The notes beneath the pieces are model-generated. The model did no database searches, was not told the DNA's origin, and saw only the letters and a program-made list of their open reading frames with translations. The position numbers and the translations under genes were made by a program. This document shows, one piece after another, positions 1-8,365 of a stretch of 64,000 bases of DNA (position 1 is its first letter; every line of letters starts with the position of its first letter). The stretch comes from an uncultured Roseicyclus sp. (GTDB lineage: Bacteria; Pseudomonadota; Alphaproteobacteria; Rhodobacterales; Rhodobacteraceae). Location of the stretch: assembly GCA_947491935.1 (NCBI GenBank), contig CANLLF010000001.1, positions 620,001 to 684,000 on the forward strand, given 5' to 3'.

Positions 1-791
1 TTCACGCCGTCATGGTTGCGCGGCAGGATGCGCATCACTTCGCGGCCCTTTGTATCCACGCGGATGTTGGAACCCAGCGCATCCATCACGTCGATGCTTT
101 CGGTTTTCGACAGCTCCCATGGCCGCGCGGTAAAGCTGTAGGGCTTGGACGTCAGCGCGCCCACGGGGCACAGATCGACTATATTGCCCTGCATCTCTGA
201 ATCCAGCGTCGCGCCCAGATAGGACGTGATCTCCGCATCCTCGCCCCGGCCCGTCTGCCCCAACTCGGGCATCCCGGCGACCTCGGTGATGAACCGCACG
301 CAGCGCGTGCAGGAGATGCAGCGCGTCATCGCGGTGCCCACAAGCGGGCCAAGCTCAAGGTTATCGACGGCGCGCTTCGGCTCTCGGAAGCGGGAGAAAT
401 CAACTCCATAGGCCATGGCCTGATCCTGAAGATCGCACTCGCCGCCCTGATCGCAGATCGGGCAATCAAGCGGGTGGTTGATCAGGAGGAACTCCATCAC
501 CCCCTCGCGCGCCTTCTTCACCATCGGCGAATTGGTCTTCACCACCGGCGGTTGGCCTTCCGGGCCGGGCCGCAGATCCTTGACCTGCATCGCGCAAGAC
601 GCGGCGGGTTTCGGCGGCCCGCCCACCACTTCGACCAGACACATCCGGCAATTGCCCGCGATGCTGAGACGCTCGTGATAGCAAAAGCGCGGAATTTCGA
701 TCCCGGCCTGCTCACAGGCCTGGATCAGGGTCATGGCGGGATCAACCTCGATCTCGGTGTCGTCGATGATGATCGTGCGCAAATCGCTCAT
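1..791 (-). CDS. nuoG: NADH-quinone oxidoreductase subunit G, N-terminal part
   Basis: Peripheral-arm iron-sulfur subunit of respiratory complex I, which carries electrons from the NuoE/NuoF module toward quinone. The 263 visible residues hold three cluster sites. C37, C48, C51 and C66 form a [2Fe-2S] site. H106, C110, C113 and C119 ([14 protein letters not shown]) form the N5-type site. C158, C161, C164 and C208 form a [4Fe-4S] site. The ATG at 791 begins MSDLRTII. The gene runs off the left edge of the window, so the molybdopterin-like C-terminal domain is not seen. It is the last nuo gene visible in this minus-strand cluster. Confidence 0.97.
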   Translation of the reverse strand, partial: MSDLRTIIIDDTEIEVDPAMTLIQACEQAGIEIPRFCYHERLSIAGNCRMCLVEVVGGPPKPAASCAMQVKDLRPGPEGQPPVVKTNSPMVKKAREGVMEFLLINHPLDCPICDQGGECDLQDQAMAYGVDFSRFREPKRAVDNLELGPLVGTAMTRCISCTRCVRFITEVAGMPELGQTGRGEDAEITSYLGATLDSEMQGNIVDLCPVGALTSKPYSFTARPWELSKTESIDVMDALGSNIRVDTKGREVMRILPRNHDGV

Positions 792-846
792 GGGGACCGG
801 TCCTTGGCTTGGCTCGCGTCAGGGGCGAGCGGTCGTTGGACCCGTC

Positions 847-1278
847 TTACCCCCCCCGGAGCAATCTGCCAATCTGAGAGCCTGCGGTAATTTCGTCGCG
901 CCCCACCCGGCAGACCGCGTCACGGTCCGACGCGTCGACGCCTTGCTGGGCGAACCATTGGCGCATGATGGCGCCATACCGCTCCTGCTCGGTGCGATCG
1001 TCGATGAAGGCATCCACCTGCGAGCGCGTGAACCCGAGGTCCTGCGCCCGGCCCACCAGCCCTTCGGCAAAGCTCCACGCGCGCACCAGGCGCGGGCGGA
1101 TATCGTCGCAAACGTTCTGGATATGCCGCCCGACGGCGATCACGGTCAGGCCGGAATGGATCTGCGGATCGTCGCGCAGGGGCTGCCAATCGGCATTCTG
1201 CGCATGCCCGATGGTCGTGAAGAGGCCGGTCACAAGTAACATGCCTGCGGCGGCCACGATGCGAAATGGGGTTATCAT
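847..1278 (-). CDS. DUF5333-family exported protein
   Basis: Protein of 143 residues with a signal peptide (MITPFRIVAAAGMLLVTG, cleavage probably after GHAQ). The mature part, with VGRHIQNVC, AWSFAEGLVGRAQDLGF, VDAFIDD and GRDEITAGSQIGRLL, matches my recollection of the DUF5333 family found beside nuo genes in Rhodobacteraceae. An upstream extension to 1503 would put the hydrophobic segment in the middle of the protein, so the ATG at 1278 is chosen. It lies 55 nt upstream of nuoG. Two cysteines could form a periplasmic disulfide. No catalytic function is evident. Confidence 0.85.
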   Translation of the reverse strand: MITPFRIVAAAGMLLVTGLFTTIGHAQNADWQPLRDDPQIHSGLTVIAVGRHIQNVCDDIRPRLVRAWSFAEGLVGRAQDLGFTRSQVDAFIDDRTEQERYGAIMRQWFAQQGVDASDRDAVCRVGRDEITAGSQIGRLLRGG

Positions 1279-1396
1279 TGTCTTGCTCGTCCCTTGGAGA
1301 ATCTGCCGTTTCCCAGCCGCGATGTGGGGGCAGCTCCCAACGTTATTCAATGTCACGAAGTGGTTATCAGGCCTTTCGGCACCAATCCGCCGCGCG

Positions 1397-1753
1397 TCAC
1401 GGTGCCGGAAACGGATCGCAGCCGCCCGCCGTCCACAACTGCTCATCCCCCACCGGGCGCCAGCCGAAATCAAGCGGCGCGCCCGGCAAATCCTGATCGA
1501 CACAATGGGCCGACATCACCTCCCACGCCGCGTCGCGGGCCTCGAACGGAACCGCGCGGCCATTTATCGTGCGCACGGCCAAGCCGCCCTGCTGCGGGAA
1601 GGGCTCGATCACCGTGCCGTCCGGGAGTGTTTCAGCAGAGAAGATCGTGAGTTCGTCTTCGACAACAACCTGAAGCGGGCCAATCGACGTGACATAGACC
1701 TGCGGCGCGACGCAGGCCGCCAGCAGCAGTGGAACCGCCCAAAATGCCCTCAA
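1397..1753 (-). CDS. small predicted lipoprotein with TTG start
   Basis: Protein of 118 residues. The only sensible start is the TTG at 1753, because the next residues (LRAFWAVPLLLAACV) form a lipoprotein signal with lipobox LLAAC, and further upstream the frame has no signal-like sequence. The TTG overlaps the stop of the upstream membrane-protein gene as TTGA, which suggests translational coupling. The mature part is beta-rich (VYVTSIGPLQVVVEDELTIF) with a C-terminal pair of cysteines. I recognise no family. Its place inside the nuo cluster could mean co-transcription, but a role in complex I is only inference. Confidence 0.75.
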   Translation of the reverse strand: MRAFWAVPLLLAACVAPQVYVTSIGPLQVVVEDELTIFSAETLPDGTVIEPFPQQGGLAVRTINGRAVPFEARDAAWEVMSAHCVDQDLPGAPLDFGWRPVGDEQLWTAGGCDPFPAP

Positions 1754-2007
1754 ATCCGCACCCCCCAGAACGTCACGATCAGCCAGACTAGAAGTGTCAG
1801 CACCACAACCGCCAGAACGCTGTAGATCGCGGTTTCCATGCGTTCCGGCGTATTCAGGATAATCGCGACGCCCGACGCGATCATACCGCCGATCACGGCG
1901 CACAGGATCGCGCCGCCCAGGCCCCATTGCCCATACCCGATCGCCGCGCCCAGGATCGCGAAGCTCAGATAAATCACCGCCAGAGAATACCAGTAAACGC
2001 GAACCAT
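1750..2007 (-). CDS. small inner-membrane protein with about three TM helices
   Basis: Protein of 85 residues, almost entirely hydrophobic. Predicted helices are near residues 5-25, 29-50 and 60-82. It contains a glycine-rich stretch (YGQWGLGGAILCAVIGGMI) and a short polar loop NTPERMET. It precedes and overlaps by 4 nt the TTG-started lipoprotein gene, so the two are probably translated together. It lies between nuoF and nuoG. No family is recognised. It could be a complex I-linked accessory protein or an unrelated passenger. Confidence 0.7.
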   Translation of the reverse strand: MVRVYWYSLAVIYLSFAILGAAIGYGQWGLGGAILCAVIGGMIASGVAIILNTPERMETAIYSVLAVVVLTLLVWLIVTFWGVRI

Positions 2008-2248
2008 TGCGCTGCCCCTTTGCTCTCAAGACGCCGCGACGGTGCATGTCGCCCGCGCGGTCATTTTGCCCGGAGGATAAGAAAACCGGGCGAATCCAGC
2101 AAGATGTCCGAAGGTGGGCGGGGCGTGGGTGAGTCCTCGCGGACACAGGGGGGCGACAACGCGCACGACCTTGCGATCATTTGCACCGGCAGATTCCCTG
2201 CGCCCGACTTGGGCCCGAGCCGTTCACCGAAGCTGGCAATGACCCGCG

Positions 2249-2443
2249 CTACGACGCGCCGTGTTCCCTGAACCGTCGTGGGAACAGCGCCGCCAGCCGC
2301 GCCCACGCGCCCCGCCATCCGCCCATCAGTTCGGGCGGCAGCGATCCGGGGGACGCCTCGTTAGACGGCGCAGGCGCCGCCGTGCGGACCCGGTCCTCGA
2401 CCTCGCGCATCAGGAATTTGGGGTCGATAGAACCGTGGCACAT
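2249..2443 (-). CDS. small hypothetical protein downstream of nuoF
   Basis: Possible 64-residue protein starting MCHGSIDPKFLMREVEDR. Its ATG is 6 nt past the nuoF stop codon, and a GGAG-like sequence in the end of nuoF can serve as ribosome binding site. That arrangement and the charged, helix-like N-terminus favour a real gene. The Pro/Ala/Arg-rich second half is less convincing. There is no domain or membrane segment. The 241 bases between this ORF's start side neighbour region and the membrane-protein gene (2008-2248) hold nothing I can name. Confidence 0.5.
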   Translation of the reverse strand: MCHGSIDPKFLMREVEDRVRTAAPAPSNEASPGSLPPELMGGWRGAWARLAALFPRRFREHGAS

Positions 2444-2449
2444 CGCAAT

Positions 2450-3745
2450 CTACTCCGCCGCGACCTGAACCGAACCGTCCCGTTTGACGCGGATACGGTC
2501 CTCGATCTCGTCGCGGAAATTCTTGATCAGACCCTGGATCGGCCAGGCCGCCGCATCGCCGAGCGCGCAGATCGTGTGGCCCTCCACCTGCTTGGTCACG
2601 TCGAAGAGCATGTCGATCTCTTCCACCTGTGCCTCGCCTCGTACCAGGCGCTCCATCACCCTCATCATCCAGCCGGTACCTTCGCGGCACGGAGTGCATT
2701 GCCCGCAGCTTTCGTGCTTGTAGAAACATGCCAGCCGCCAGATCGCCTTGATGATATCGGTCGACTGATCCATCACGATCACCGCCGCGGTACCAAGGCC
2801 GGAGCCGAGTTCCCCGCGCAGGTAGTCGAAATCCATGATCGCGTCTTTCATGTGCTCACCCCGCACGCAGGGCACCGACGATCCGCCCGGGATCACGGCC
2901 TTGAGGTTATCCCACCCGCCCCGGATGCCGCCACAATGGGTCTCGATCAGCTCCTCGAACGAAATGCTCATCGCCTCTTCCACGACACAGGGGTTGTTCA
3001 CATGGCCGGAGATTGCGAACAGCTTCGTGCCCGCATTGTTCTGGCGGCCAAAGCCCGCGAACCACTCCGCGCCGCGGCGCAGGATCGTGGGCACAACGGC
3101 GATTGATTCGACGTTGTTCACGGTAGTCGGACAGCCATAGAGGCCCGCGCCCGCCGGGAACGGCGGCTTCATGCGCGGCATGCCCTTCTTGCCCTCGAGG
3201 CTTTCCAGAAGCGCGGTTTCCTCACCGCAGATATAGGCGCCGGCGCCATGGGCCAGATACAGGTCGAAATCCCAGCCCGACTTCGCGGCGTTCTTGCCCA
3301 GGAGACCGTCTTCATAGGCCTCGTCAATCGCCGCCTGCAACGCCTCCCGCTCGCGGATGTATTCGCCGCGGATATAGATGTAACAGGCGTTCGCATTCAT
3401 CGCGAAGCTCGCGATCAGGCAGCCTTCGATCAGCGTGTGGGGATCATTGCGCATGATCTCCCGGTCCTTGCAGGTACCGGGCTCGCTCTCGTCGGCATTC
3501 ACCACCAGGTAGGATGGACGACCGTCGCTTTCCTTGGGCATGAACGACCATTTCAGGCCCGTCGGGAACCCTGCGCCGCCGCGCCCGCGCAGGCCGGAGG
3601 CCTTCATTATTTCAATGATCTTGTCGCGGCCCAGACCCACCAGATCCTTGGTGCCATCCCAATGGCCGCGCGCCTTGGCGCCCGCCAGCGTGCGATCATG
3701 CATGCCGTAGATATTGGTGAAGATCCGGTCTTTGTCCTGCAACAT
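2450..3745 (-). CDS. nuoF: NADH-quinone oxidoreductase subunit F
   Basis: FMN- and NADH-binding 51-kDa-type subunit of complex I, the point where NADH is oxidised. The 431 residues show the glycine-rich nucleotide motif [13 protein letters not shown] (residues 51-63), the [17 protein letters not shown] segment (170-186) and the N3 [4Fe-4S] cysteines C347, C350, C353 ([12 protein letters not shown]) and C393. Length is normal for the family. It is separated from nuoE upstream by three small ORFs (DUF5337, a 65-residue protein and the helix-hairpin-helix membrane protein). Confidence 0.98.
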   Translation of the reverse strand: MLQDKDRIFTNIYGMHDRTLAGAKARGHWDGTKDLVGLGRDKIIEIMKASGLRGRGGAGFPTGLKWSFMPKESDGRPSYLVVNADESEPGTCKDREIMRNDPHTLIEGCLIASFAMNANACYIYIRGEYIREREALQAAIDEAYEDGLLGKNAAKSGWDFDLYLAHGAGAYICGEETALLESLEGKKGMPRMKPPFPAGAGLYGCPTTVNNVESIAVVPTILRRGAEWFAGFGRQNNAGTKLFAISGHVNNPCVVEEAMSISFEELIETHCGGIRGGWDNLKAVIPGGSSVPCVRGEHMKDAIMDFDYLRGELGSGLGTAAVIVMDQSTDIIKAIWRLACFYKHESCGQCTPCREGTGWMMRVMERLVRGEAQVEEIDMLFDVTKQVEGHTICALGDAAAWPIQGLIKNFRDEIEDRIRVKRDGSVQVAAE

Positions 3746-3791
3746 CGCGTCTGTCCTTAGGTCACTCGGGCGCGGGATCTGTCCGCGCGGC

Positions 3792-4025
3792 CTAGCTTCG
3801 CTTTCGCTCTTTCCACACCCAATACGTCACCACGAGCGCCCAGACCAGTGCCGCAAACGCCGCAAGGTCGAAGAGAAACGCGAAGTGGATCGGCCATCCC
3901 AGCTGCCCGCCCAGATATTGTGCGCCCATCCACAGGATCATCGTGGCCGCCATCACAATCGCGGCAATGCGGATCTGGCGCACAAGGCGGCGATCCCGCT
4001 CGGATATGGGGTTGCGCTGGGGCAT
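3792..4025 (-). CDS. DUF5337-type small membrane protein
   Basis: Protein of 77 residues with a charged N-terminus ([10 protein letters not shown]) followed by two predicted TM helices (residues about 19-40 and 45-68) and a basic C-terminus WKERKRS. The pattern [21 protein letters not shown] then [22 protein letters not shown] matches what I recall of DUF5337 proteins in Rhodobacteraceae nuo clusters. It lies 46 nt upstream of nuoF. A role in assembly or stabilisation of complex I is plausible but not shown by the sequence. Confidence 0.8.
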   Translation of the reverse strand: MPQRNPISERDRRLVRQIRIAAIVMAATMILWMGAQYLGGQLGWPIHFAFLFDLAAFAALVWALVVTYWVWKERKRS

Positions 4026-4046
4026 GGGGCCGGGCCTGTGCGTGCC

Positions 4047-4244
4047 CTACCCATCCGCCTTTGGGGTCGCGCCCGCGCCACCGGCACGGCCAAGGGCCGA
4101 CCAGAATCCCTGCGGCGCATCAAGGCCAAGCTGCATCACCTGAAGCGCCGTCGTGCCCAGAAACGCCGTGTTATACGCGGCAAGTTGCATCGCGGATTGC
4201 TGCGCCGCCTGGCCGCGCAGCCACATGTCATTCAGATGGTTCAT
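4047..4244 (-). CDS. small helical hypothetical protein
   Basis: Protein of 65 residues beginning MNHLNDMWLRGQAAQQ, rich in Ala and Gln and probably one long amphipathic helix, with a Gly/Ala-rich tail. The ATG at 4244 is chosen because GGAGG lies 6 nt before it; earlier in-frame ATG (4247) and GTG (4250) codons overlap that ribosome binding site. It sits between the helix-hairpin-helix membrane protein gene and DUF5337 with short gaps, so co-transcription is likely. No known domain is recognised. Confidence 0.65.
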   Translation of the reverse strand: MNHLNDMWLRGQAAQQSAMQLAAYNTAFLGTTALQVMQLGLDAPQGFWSALGRAGGAGATPKADG

Positions 4245-4273
4245 CATCACCCTCCGGGAATTGCGACCGGGGC

Positions 4274-5038
4274 TTAATAGACATCCCCGTCATCGACTTT
4301 CTTGGAGAAATCGGTCTCGCCGCCTGCGGCCAATAGCCGTGCCTGCTCCACCCATTTGTCGCGGCTGACGCGGCCCTTGAACCCTTCGAGGTTCTGGTCG
4401 ACCCACGCAACCTCCTCATCAGACCACGCGGCGATCTGATCGAAATGGTAGAAGCCAAGACTGTTGCAAAGCTTCTCCAGCTTCGGCCCGATGCCTTTGA
4501 TCTTCTTGAGGTCATCCGCCGTGCCGCCCCGCGGGCCGTCCAGAGCCTCGGGGCGGGTGCCTTCGCGAGTAGCCACGGCAGCAGGCGCGGCAGCGGGTAC
4601 AGTAGGCGCGGCAGCGGGTACAGTAGGCGCGGCCCCGGCCGTGTCCGCCTGGTCTCCGGTATCCACACCATCATCAGCCCGGGTCGGGGCAGGTTCGGGC
4701 GCAGCGGTCGGTGCTGGCTCGGGCTCCGGCGCAGGTGCCGCCGCCACCGGGGCCGCCGCTGCCACAGGCGATGCTGGCGCAGCTGCCGGTTCTGCCGATC
4801 CGCCCGCCGAACTGGAGCCGCCCGCCTTGCTCCGCATCTGAACCGGGCCGGTATCGCCGCGACACACTGAAATCGTCAGGATCGCGCCCAGAAGGAGGAA
4901 TGCCAGCACGCCCATGAACGCGCCTTGCATGAAGCTCCATCCCCCAAGGCTCCAAAGTGCTGCTGCCACGAAAACGCCGACCAGAAGCGCGATGCCCCAG
5001 GTCCAGGCGATGCATTCGACGCCACCGGACTTATTCAT
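4274..5038 (-). CDS. membrane-anchored helix-hairpin-helix protein in nuo cluster
   Basis: Protein of 254 residues in three parts. Residues 1-58 carry two predicted TM helices (WTWGIALLVGVFVAAALW and AFMGVLAFLLLGAILTI). Residues about 70-165 are a low-complexity Ala/Pro linker that includes the direct repeat AAPTVPAAAPTVPAA. Residues about 166-254 are a helix-hairpin-helix-like domain ([27 protein letters not shown]). This C-terminal domain is clearly paralogous to the tail of the neighbouring NuoE. Proteins of this type are often named predicted 5' DNA nuclease or H3TH proteins, but no catalytic residues are visible and nuclease activity should not be assumed. It lies 144 nt downstream of nuoE. 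Confidence 0.85.
   Translation of the reverse strand: MNKSGGVECIAWTWGIALLVGVFVAAALWSLGGWSFMQGAFMGVLAFLLLGAILTISVCRGDTGPVQMRSKAGGSSSAGGSAEPAAAPASPVAAAAPVAAAPAPEPEPAPTAAPEPAPTRADDGVDTGDQADTAGAAPTVPAAAPTVPAAAPAAVATREGTRPEALDGPRGGTADDLKKIKGIGPKLEKLCNSLGFYHFDQIAAWSDEEVAWVDQNLEGFKGRVSRDKWVEQARLLAAGGETDFSKKVDDGDVY
4584..4634 (-). repeat. 21-bp tandem repeat inside coding linker
   Basis: Two exact 21-base units (4584-4604 and 4605-4625) followed by a 9-base partial third unit. The length is a multiple of three, so the repeat adds seven residues per copy to the Ala/Pro/Thr/Val linker of the membrane helix-hairpin-helix protein without breaking the frame. This looks like slippage-type variation in a disordered linker. 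Confidence 0.9.
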
Positions 5039-5182
5039 GATTTGACCCCCAAATCGGTTTTCTTCGTCTTACTCATCAGAGTCTTAGCGCAGGATAGCGC
5101 GCCTGTCTTGTGTGGAAATGACAAGATGACGCAGGGTGCGCGCCCGGGGCACACCCTTGTCAGGGGCGAGAAACGGTTTCGC

Positions 5183-6364
5183 TCACCCCTCGGCGGCGAA
5201 TTTCGCGGCCTGGCCGATCCAGTCGTCGCGCTCGATCCGGCCCTTGAAGGTCAGGCGCGCATCGACCCAGGCCACCTGCTCGGGCGTCCAGGCGGCAATC
5301 TGATCGAAATGGTAGAAGCCCAACTCGTTCAGAACCCCTTCAAGCTTGGGGCCAACACCCGTGATCCGCTTGAGATCATCGGCCGTCTGCCCGTCGCGCG
5401 GGCCCGACAGCGTTTCGGGCTTCGCCTCGGGCGTTGACAGATCGCTATCGCCCGACGGCGCCGATCCCGCATCGGCATGCTTGCCGCTGGTTTCCGGCGC
5501 GGGGGTTTCGGCCTTGGGCGGCGCGCTTGGTTTCGGACGCGCCTTTTCCTTGGCCGGCGCTTCTTGCTTGGTGATCCCGGTCTCGTCGGCGGGACGCCCC
5601 TTGGCCCGGTTCGCCGGTTCGGGGCGGGCGGGCTCCGCCGGGATATTCTCACCCGATTGCCGCCCCCAGGGCGCCAGCAGCGGCACTTCCGTGCCATCGA
5701 TGCGCTTGATCGTGTCGCCGATATCGGTCGCCAGACGGGCCGAGATATTCAGCTCATCGCGCCCGGCCTCGTGCTCCGTCAGGCTGGTCAACCCGCTCAG
5801 CGGCTCGGAGGCATAGCGCCCGTTCTGCGGCCCCGGCGTCGGCACCTCGCCGCGCGCCATGGCGTCGATCAGGCCCGCGAAGCTCTCAGCCGTCAGATCC
5901 TCGTAATAATCCTTGCCGATCTGGGCCATCGGCGCGTTGGCGCAGGCCCCAAGGCATTCCACCTCTTCCCACGAAAACTTGCCATCGGCGCTCAATTGAT
6001 GGGCGCGTTTGGCGATCTTTTCCCTGGCCACCGCCACCAGATCCTCGGCGCCGCAGATCATGCAGGACGTGGTGCCGCAAATCTGGATATGCGCGACCGA
6101 GCCCACCGGCTGCAACTGGAACATGAAGTAGAACGTCGCCACTTCCAGCCCGCGGATATGGGCCAGGCCCAGCATATCGCAGACATATTCGATGGCCGGA
6201 CGCGTTAGCCAGCCCTCCTGCTCCTGCGCGCGCCACAGAAGCGGGATGATGGCGCTGGCCTGTCGGTCCTCGGGGTATTTGGTGATCTGCGCCTCGGCCC
6301 ATTCCTGGTTGGCAGGCGTAAAGGCAAAGCTGTCAGGTTGCTCGGGGTGCAGGCGTCGCAGCAT
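5183..6364 (-). CDS. nuoE: NADH-quinone oxidoreductase subunit E with C-terminal HhH extension
   Basis: The 24-kDa-type [2Fe-2S] subunit of complex I. The thioredoxin-like core is residues 1 to about 175, with cluster ligands C96, C101 ([11 protein letters not shown]), C137 and C141 (CLGACAN). A Pro/Ala/Lys-rich linker follows at about 225-318. Residues 319-393 form a helix-hairpin-helix-like domain ([28 protein letters not shown]). At 393 residues it is about twice the length of E. coli NuoE. Long NuoE forms of this kind are known in Rhodobacteraceae. The tail is paralogous to the C-terminus of the adjacent membrane protein (4274-5038). Confidence 0.96.
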   Translation of the reverse strand: MLRRLHPEQPDSFAFTPANQEWAEAQITKYPEDRQASAIIPLLWRAQEQEGWLTRPAIEYVCDMLGLAHIRGLEVATFYFMFQLQPVGSVAHIQICGTTSCMICGAEDLVAVAREKIAKRAHQLSADGKFSWEEVECLGACANAPMAQIGKDYYEDLTAESFAGLIDAMARGEVPTPGPQNGRYASEPLSGLTSLTEHEAGRDELNISARLATDIGDTIKRIDGTEVPLLAPWGRQSGENIPAEPARPEPANRAKGRPADETGITKQEAPAKEKARPKPSAPPKAETPAPETSGKHADAGSAPSGDSDLSTPEAKPETLSGPRDGQTADDLKRITGVGPKLEGVLNELGFYHFDQIAAWTPEQVAWVDARLTFKGRIERDDWIGQAAKFAAEG

Positions 6365-6467
6365 GGAAATGTCCCTGGCGGTCGATCTTTGCCTTCGTTT
6401 CGCGCAATCCGCCCCGGATGTCCATGCGCGCTATGGCGCAGGGGCCGGACGCGTGGGTGATCCAGCC

Positions 6468-6956
6468 CTAGTTCGGCGCATAGGGGGCCAGCGCAAAAAC
6501 CGTGCCCGTCGCCTCGCAATCTGGCACGTCGAACATGCCCCGGTGCAGCGTCAGAGTGCCGGACCCCATCACCACCGCCACCTGCCCGTCAGCCGCCCGT
6601 GCGGCAGCGAGGATGGCTCCCGCATCGGGATGGTTGATCGTGACGCTGCGGGAGCGTTGCGAGAAAAATGCCTGCTGCGCCAGATCGGGGCCAATCGGCT
6701 GCCCGATATGGGTCATCACATGGTCGATCAGGTAGATCTCGAACACACCCACCAGATCGGCGGGCAGGACGCAGCCGATACTGGCCAAAGCGTCGTGCAG
6801 AATGTGTGCAATCTGATCGGGACCCAACGCCTCTGCCCGCTCCAGAAGGGTGTCGGCGGGCACGGACAGATCCACCTCGACCAGCGGCAGATGAGTGGCG
6901 TCTGCGGCCAGCGGGGCCGCAACAGCAAGGGCCGTGATCGCAAGCGCTGCCTTCAT
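6468..6956 (-). CDS. exported hypothetical protein
   Basis: Protein of 162 residues with a Sec-type signal (MKAALAITALAVAAPLAADA). The ATG at 6956 is preferred over an in-frame TTG five codons earlier because AAAGG lies 7 nt upstream of it. The mature part has two cysteines (IGCVLP and PDCEAT). It contains LLERAEALGPDQIAHILHDAL and a beta-rich C-terminal half. I recognise no family. It lies just upstream of nuoE, on the same strand. Confidence 0.75.
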   Translation of the reverse strand: MKAALAITALAVAAPLAADATHLPLVEVDLSVPADTLLERAEALGPDQIAHILHDALASIGCVLPADLVGVFEIYLIDHVMTHIGQPIGPDLAQQAFFSQRSRSVTINHPDAGAILAAARAADGQVAVVMGSGTLTLHRGMFDVPDCEATGTVFALAPYAPN

Positions 6957-7087
6957 CCTGTGGCCTTTCAAAACGGCTCAGATGAGGGGCGAGTGTGTCA
7001 GATGGCCGGTCTTCTGTCTACGATACGCCCCGGCCGCCCGGGCCGACCCGGCAAACCCCGCTCACGAACAAGGCAAATGCATAAGAA

Positions 7088-7121
7088 AGGCGCCTTTCCT
7101 GACCTAACAGGAAAGACGCCT
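7088..7121 (-). terminator. hairpin, possible minus-strand terminator
   Basis: A 14-bp stem with one mismatch: AGGCGCCTTTCCTG (7088-7101), loop ACCTAA, CAGGAAAGACGCCT (7108-7121). On the minus strand the stem is followed by TTTCTTAT, a weak U tract. It would end or attenuate transcripts coming from the secreted-protein gene at 7424-7756, before the gene at 6468-6956 and nuoE. It could also be an mRNA-stabilising stem within the nuo transcript. Confidence 0.5.
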
Positions 7122-7423
7122 CCGCCCGGACCGGACCCCTTCTTCCGCCGGGCTGACTGGTGCGGCTTAGCGCCAGGGTGCGGGGGCGGGGCGCCAGCCG
7201 CTTGCATCTTTGAGAGTGCGGCCACCGGCGCGCATTCTGGCGATCACACGATCGGCGCGGGCGACGCAATCCTCGGAAGGGGCGGCGGATGTATGACGGG
7301 CGTTTGGGCAGGCGGGCGAGGGCAGCGGGCGCAAGGGATGTCCAATCATGTCAGGCGTGTCACAGGGTTGTGAACCCAACGTGACCCGTGGACGCGATTG
7401 TCACAACGGAGGGAATCCGTAAG
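7122..7423. other. gap between small secreted-protein genes
   Basis: Together with the hairpin, 6957-7423 is the longest stretch without a confident gene. A minus-strand frame (7167-7349, 60 residues, starting MIGHPLRPLPSPAC) ends 46 nt before the hairpin, but it has no ribosome binding site and a basic, proline-rich composition, so I do not call it. A small GGGTT-GTG-AACCC hairpin lies at 7365-7377. Nothing else recognisable is present. Confidence 0.4.
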
Positions 7424-7756
7424 TCACTCCGTCGCCTCGCCCTCCGGACCCACAACGGCATCATCCGCCGGATCGGGCAGATCCCCCGTGCAGAGACCCC
7501 AATTCACCAGCGTCAGCGTGCCGTTCCCGGTGGAGCGTAAGAAACCCGTCTGCATCAACGGCACCGCCATCTGCGGGAACTGCGCATTGTCGAGCCCCGC
7601 CTCTTCCATCAGGGCATTCACATCGTCCTGATGCAACACACATCCCTGCGCCGCGATGGCCTCAGCCAGCGGGTAGCCGGGGTGATCCTCGGGGGTGGGC
7701 GCCTGAGCGTGGGCTGCGCCGGAAAGCAAAAACACAGCAACAAGTGTTCGTTTCAT
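7424..7756 (-). CDS. small exported hypothetical protein
   Basis: Protein of 110 residues with a signal peptide (MKRTLVAVFLLSGAAHAQA). The mature region contains two cysteines (AQGCVLHQDDVNALMEEAG and WGLCTGDL) and an acidic C-terminus. The CVLHQDDVNALM segment resembles the corresponding part of the neighbouring 7822-8364 product (CAIALSQTRTVFVQNGF) and the 6468-6956 product (IGCVLPADLVGVFEIYL). This suggests a small locally expanded family of periplasmic proteins. Function is unknown. Confidence 0.7.
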   Translation of the reverse strand: MKRTLVAVFLLSGAAHAQAPTPEDHPGYPLAEAIAAQGCVLHQDDVNALMEEAGLDNAQFPQMAVPLMQTGFLRSTGNGTLTLVNWGLCTGDLPDPADDAVVGPEGEATE

Positions 7757-7821
7757 ATTGGAAAGCCCTTCGAACTTGCGTTTTCAATTCGGCCGCCCCT
7801 GACCAGCCGGCCATACGCCGG

Positions 7822-8364
7822 TTAACAGGGCCAGTCTGTAAGCCGGAAATCGCCATTGTCGAGGTTAACCTCTCCGACCCCGGCAGACAGGATAATCTGG
7901 ACAAACAGACCAAGCTCCGCTTGATCAGTAATGCCGATTGTGCGCACCGCCGACAGCATTTCACGGCCCCGAATTGAACAATCGCGATTGACGACGAGCT
8001 GCAGAAAGGCGCTCAGTCGCTCTTCTTGAAAAACGGTGCGGCCCGGTGATCGTCCACAGGCCCGTGTTCTGGATTCCAGATTTCCGTCAAACACACCGAC
8101 GGATCCTTGGGCGATACCCGCGCGCAATTGGGCCATCACGTTCAATCGCTCAACAGGGTCCGTAAACCCGTTTTGGACAAACACCGTTCTCGTTTGTGAC
8201 AGTGCAATCGCACATCCCTGCGCTTCGATAACCCGAAGCATGTGTTGCGCTCTTTGGGTATTCGCAAATGCCGGATTGGACAATATGAAGCCGAGTGTTG
8301 CGGCGATGCATGCCGCGCCAAGGCTATGCCACAATGCGCATACCGTCCTAACCGCAGCCCTCAA
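7822..8364 (-). CDS. exported hypothetical protein with TTG start after nuoD
   Basis: Protein of 180 residues. A TTG at 8364, one base past the nuoD stop, is chosen because it gives a plausible signal peptide (LRAAVRTVCALWHSLG then hydrophobic residues to NPAFA). No ATG or GTG at that place is in frame. The mature part has paired cysteines (GCAIAL, TRACG, RDCSIRG) and ends LTDWPC. The context GATTTGAGGGC around the start matches that of the TTG-started lipoprotein at 1753. No family is known to me. It is probably co-translated with nuoD. Confidence 0.7.
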   Translation of the reverse strand: MRAAVRTVCALWHSLGAACIAATLGFILSNPAFANTQRAQHMLRVIEAQGCAIALSQTRTVFVQNGFTDPVERLNVMAQLRAGIAQGSVGVFDGNLESRTRACGRSPGRTVFQEERLSAFLQLVVNRDCSIRGREMLSAVRTIGITDQAELGLFVQIILSAGVGEVNLDNGDFRLTDWPC

Positions 8365-8365
8365 A

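Noticed and set aside
2061-2318. 85-residue minus-strand frame between the membrane-protein gene and the small ORF downstream of nuoF
   Set aside because: It overlaps the start of the more plausible 64-residue ORF and has random-looking composition with no start signal.
4584-4634. CRISPR-like repeat
   Set aside because: Repeats are contiguous without spacers and lie within a coding linker, so it is a tandem repeat only.
4274-6364. Reading the helix-hairpin-helix domains as a flap endonuclease
   Set aside because: Only the HhH-like fold is visible; no nuclease active-site residues are seen, so the nuclease name is not supported.
7167-7349. Small minus-strand frame (MIGHPLRPL...) as a gene
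   Set aside because: No ribosome binding site, basic and proline-rich composition, no recognisable domain; kept only as part of the gap description.
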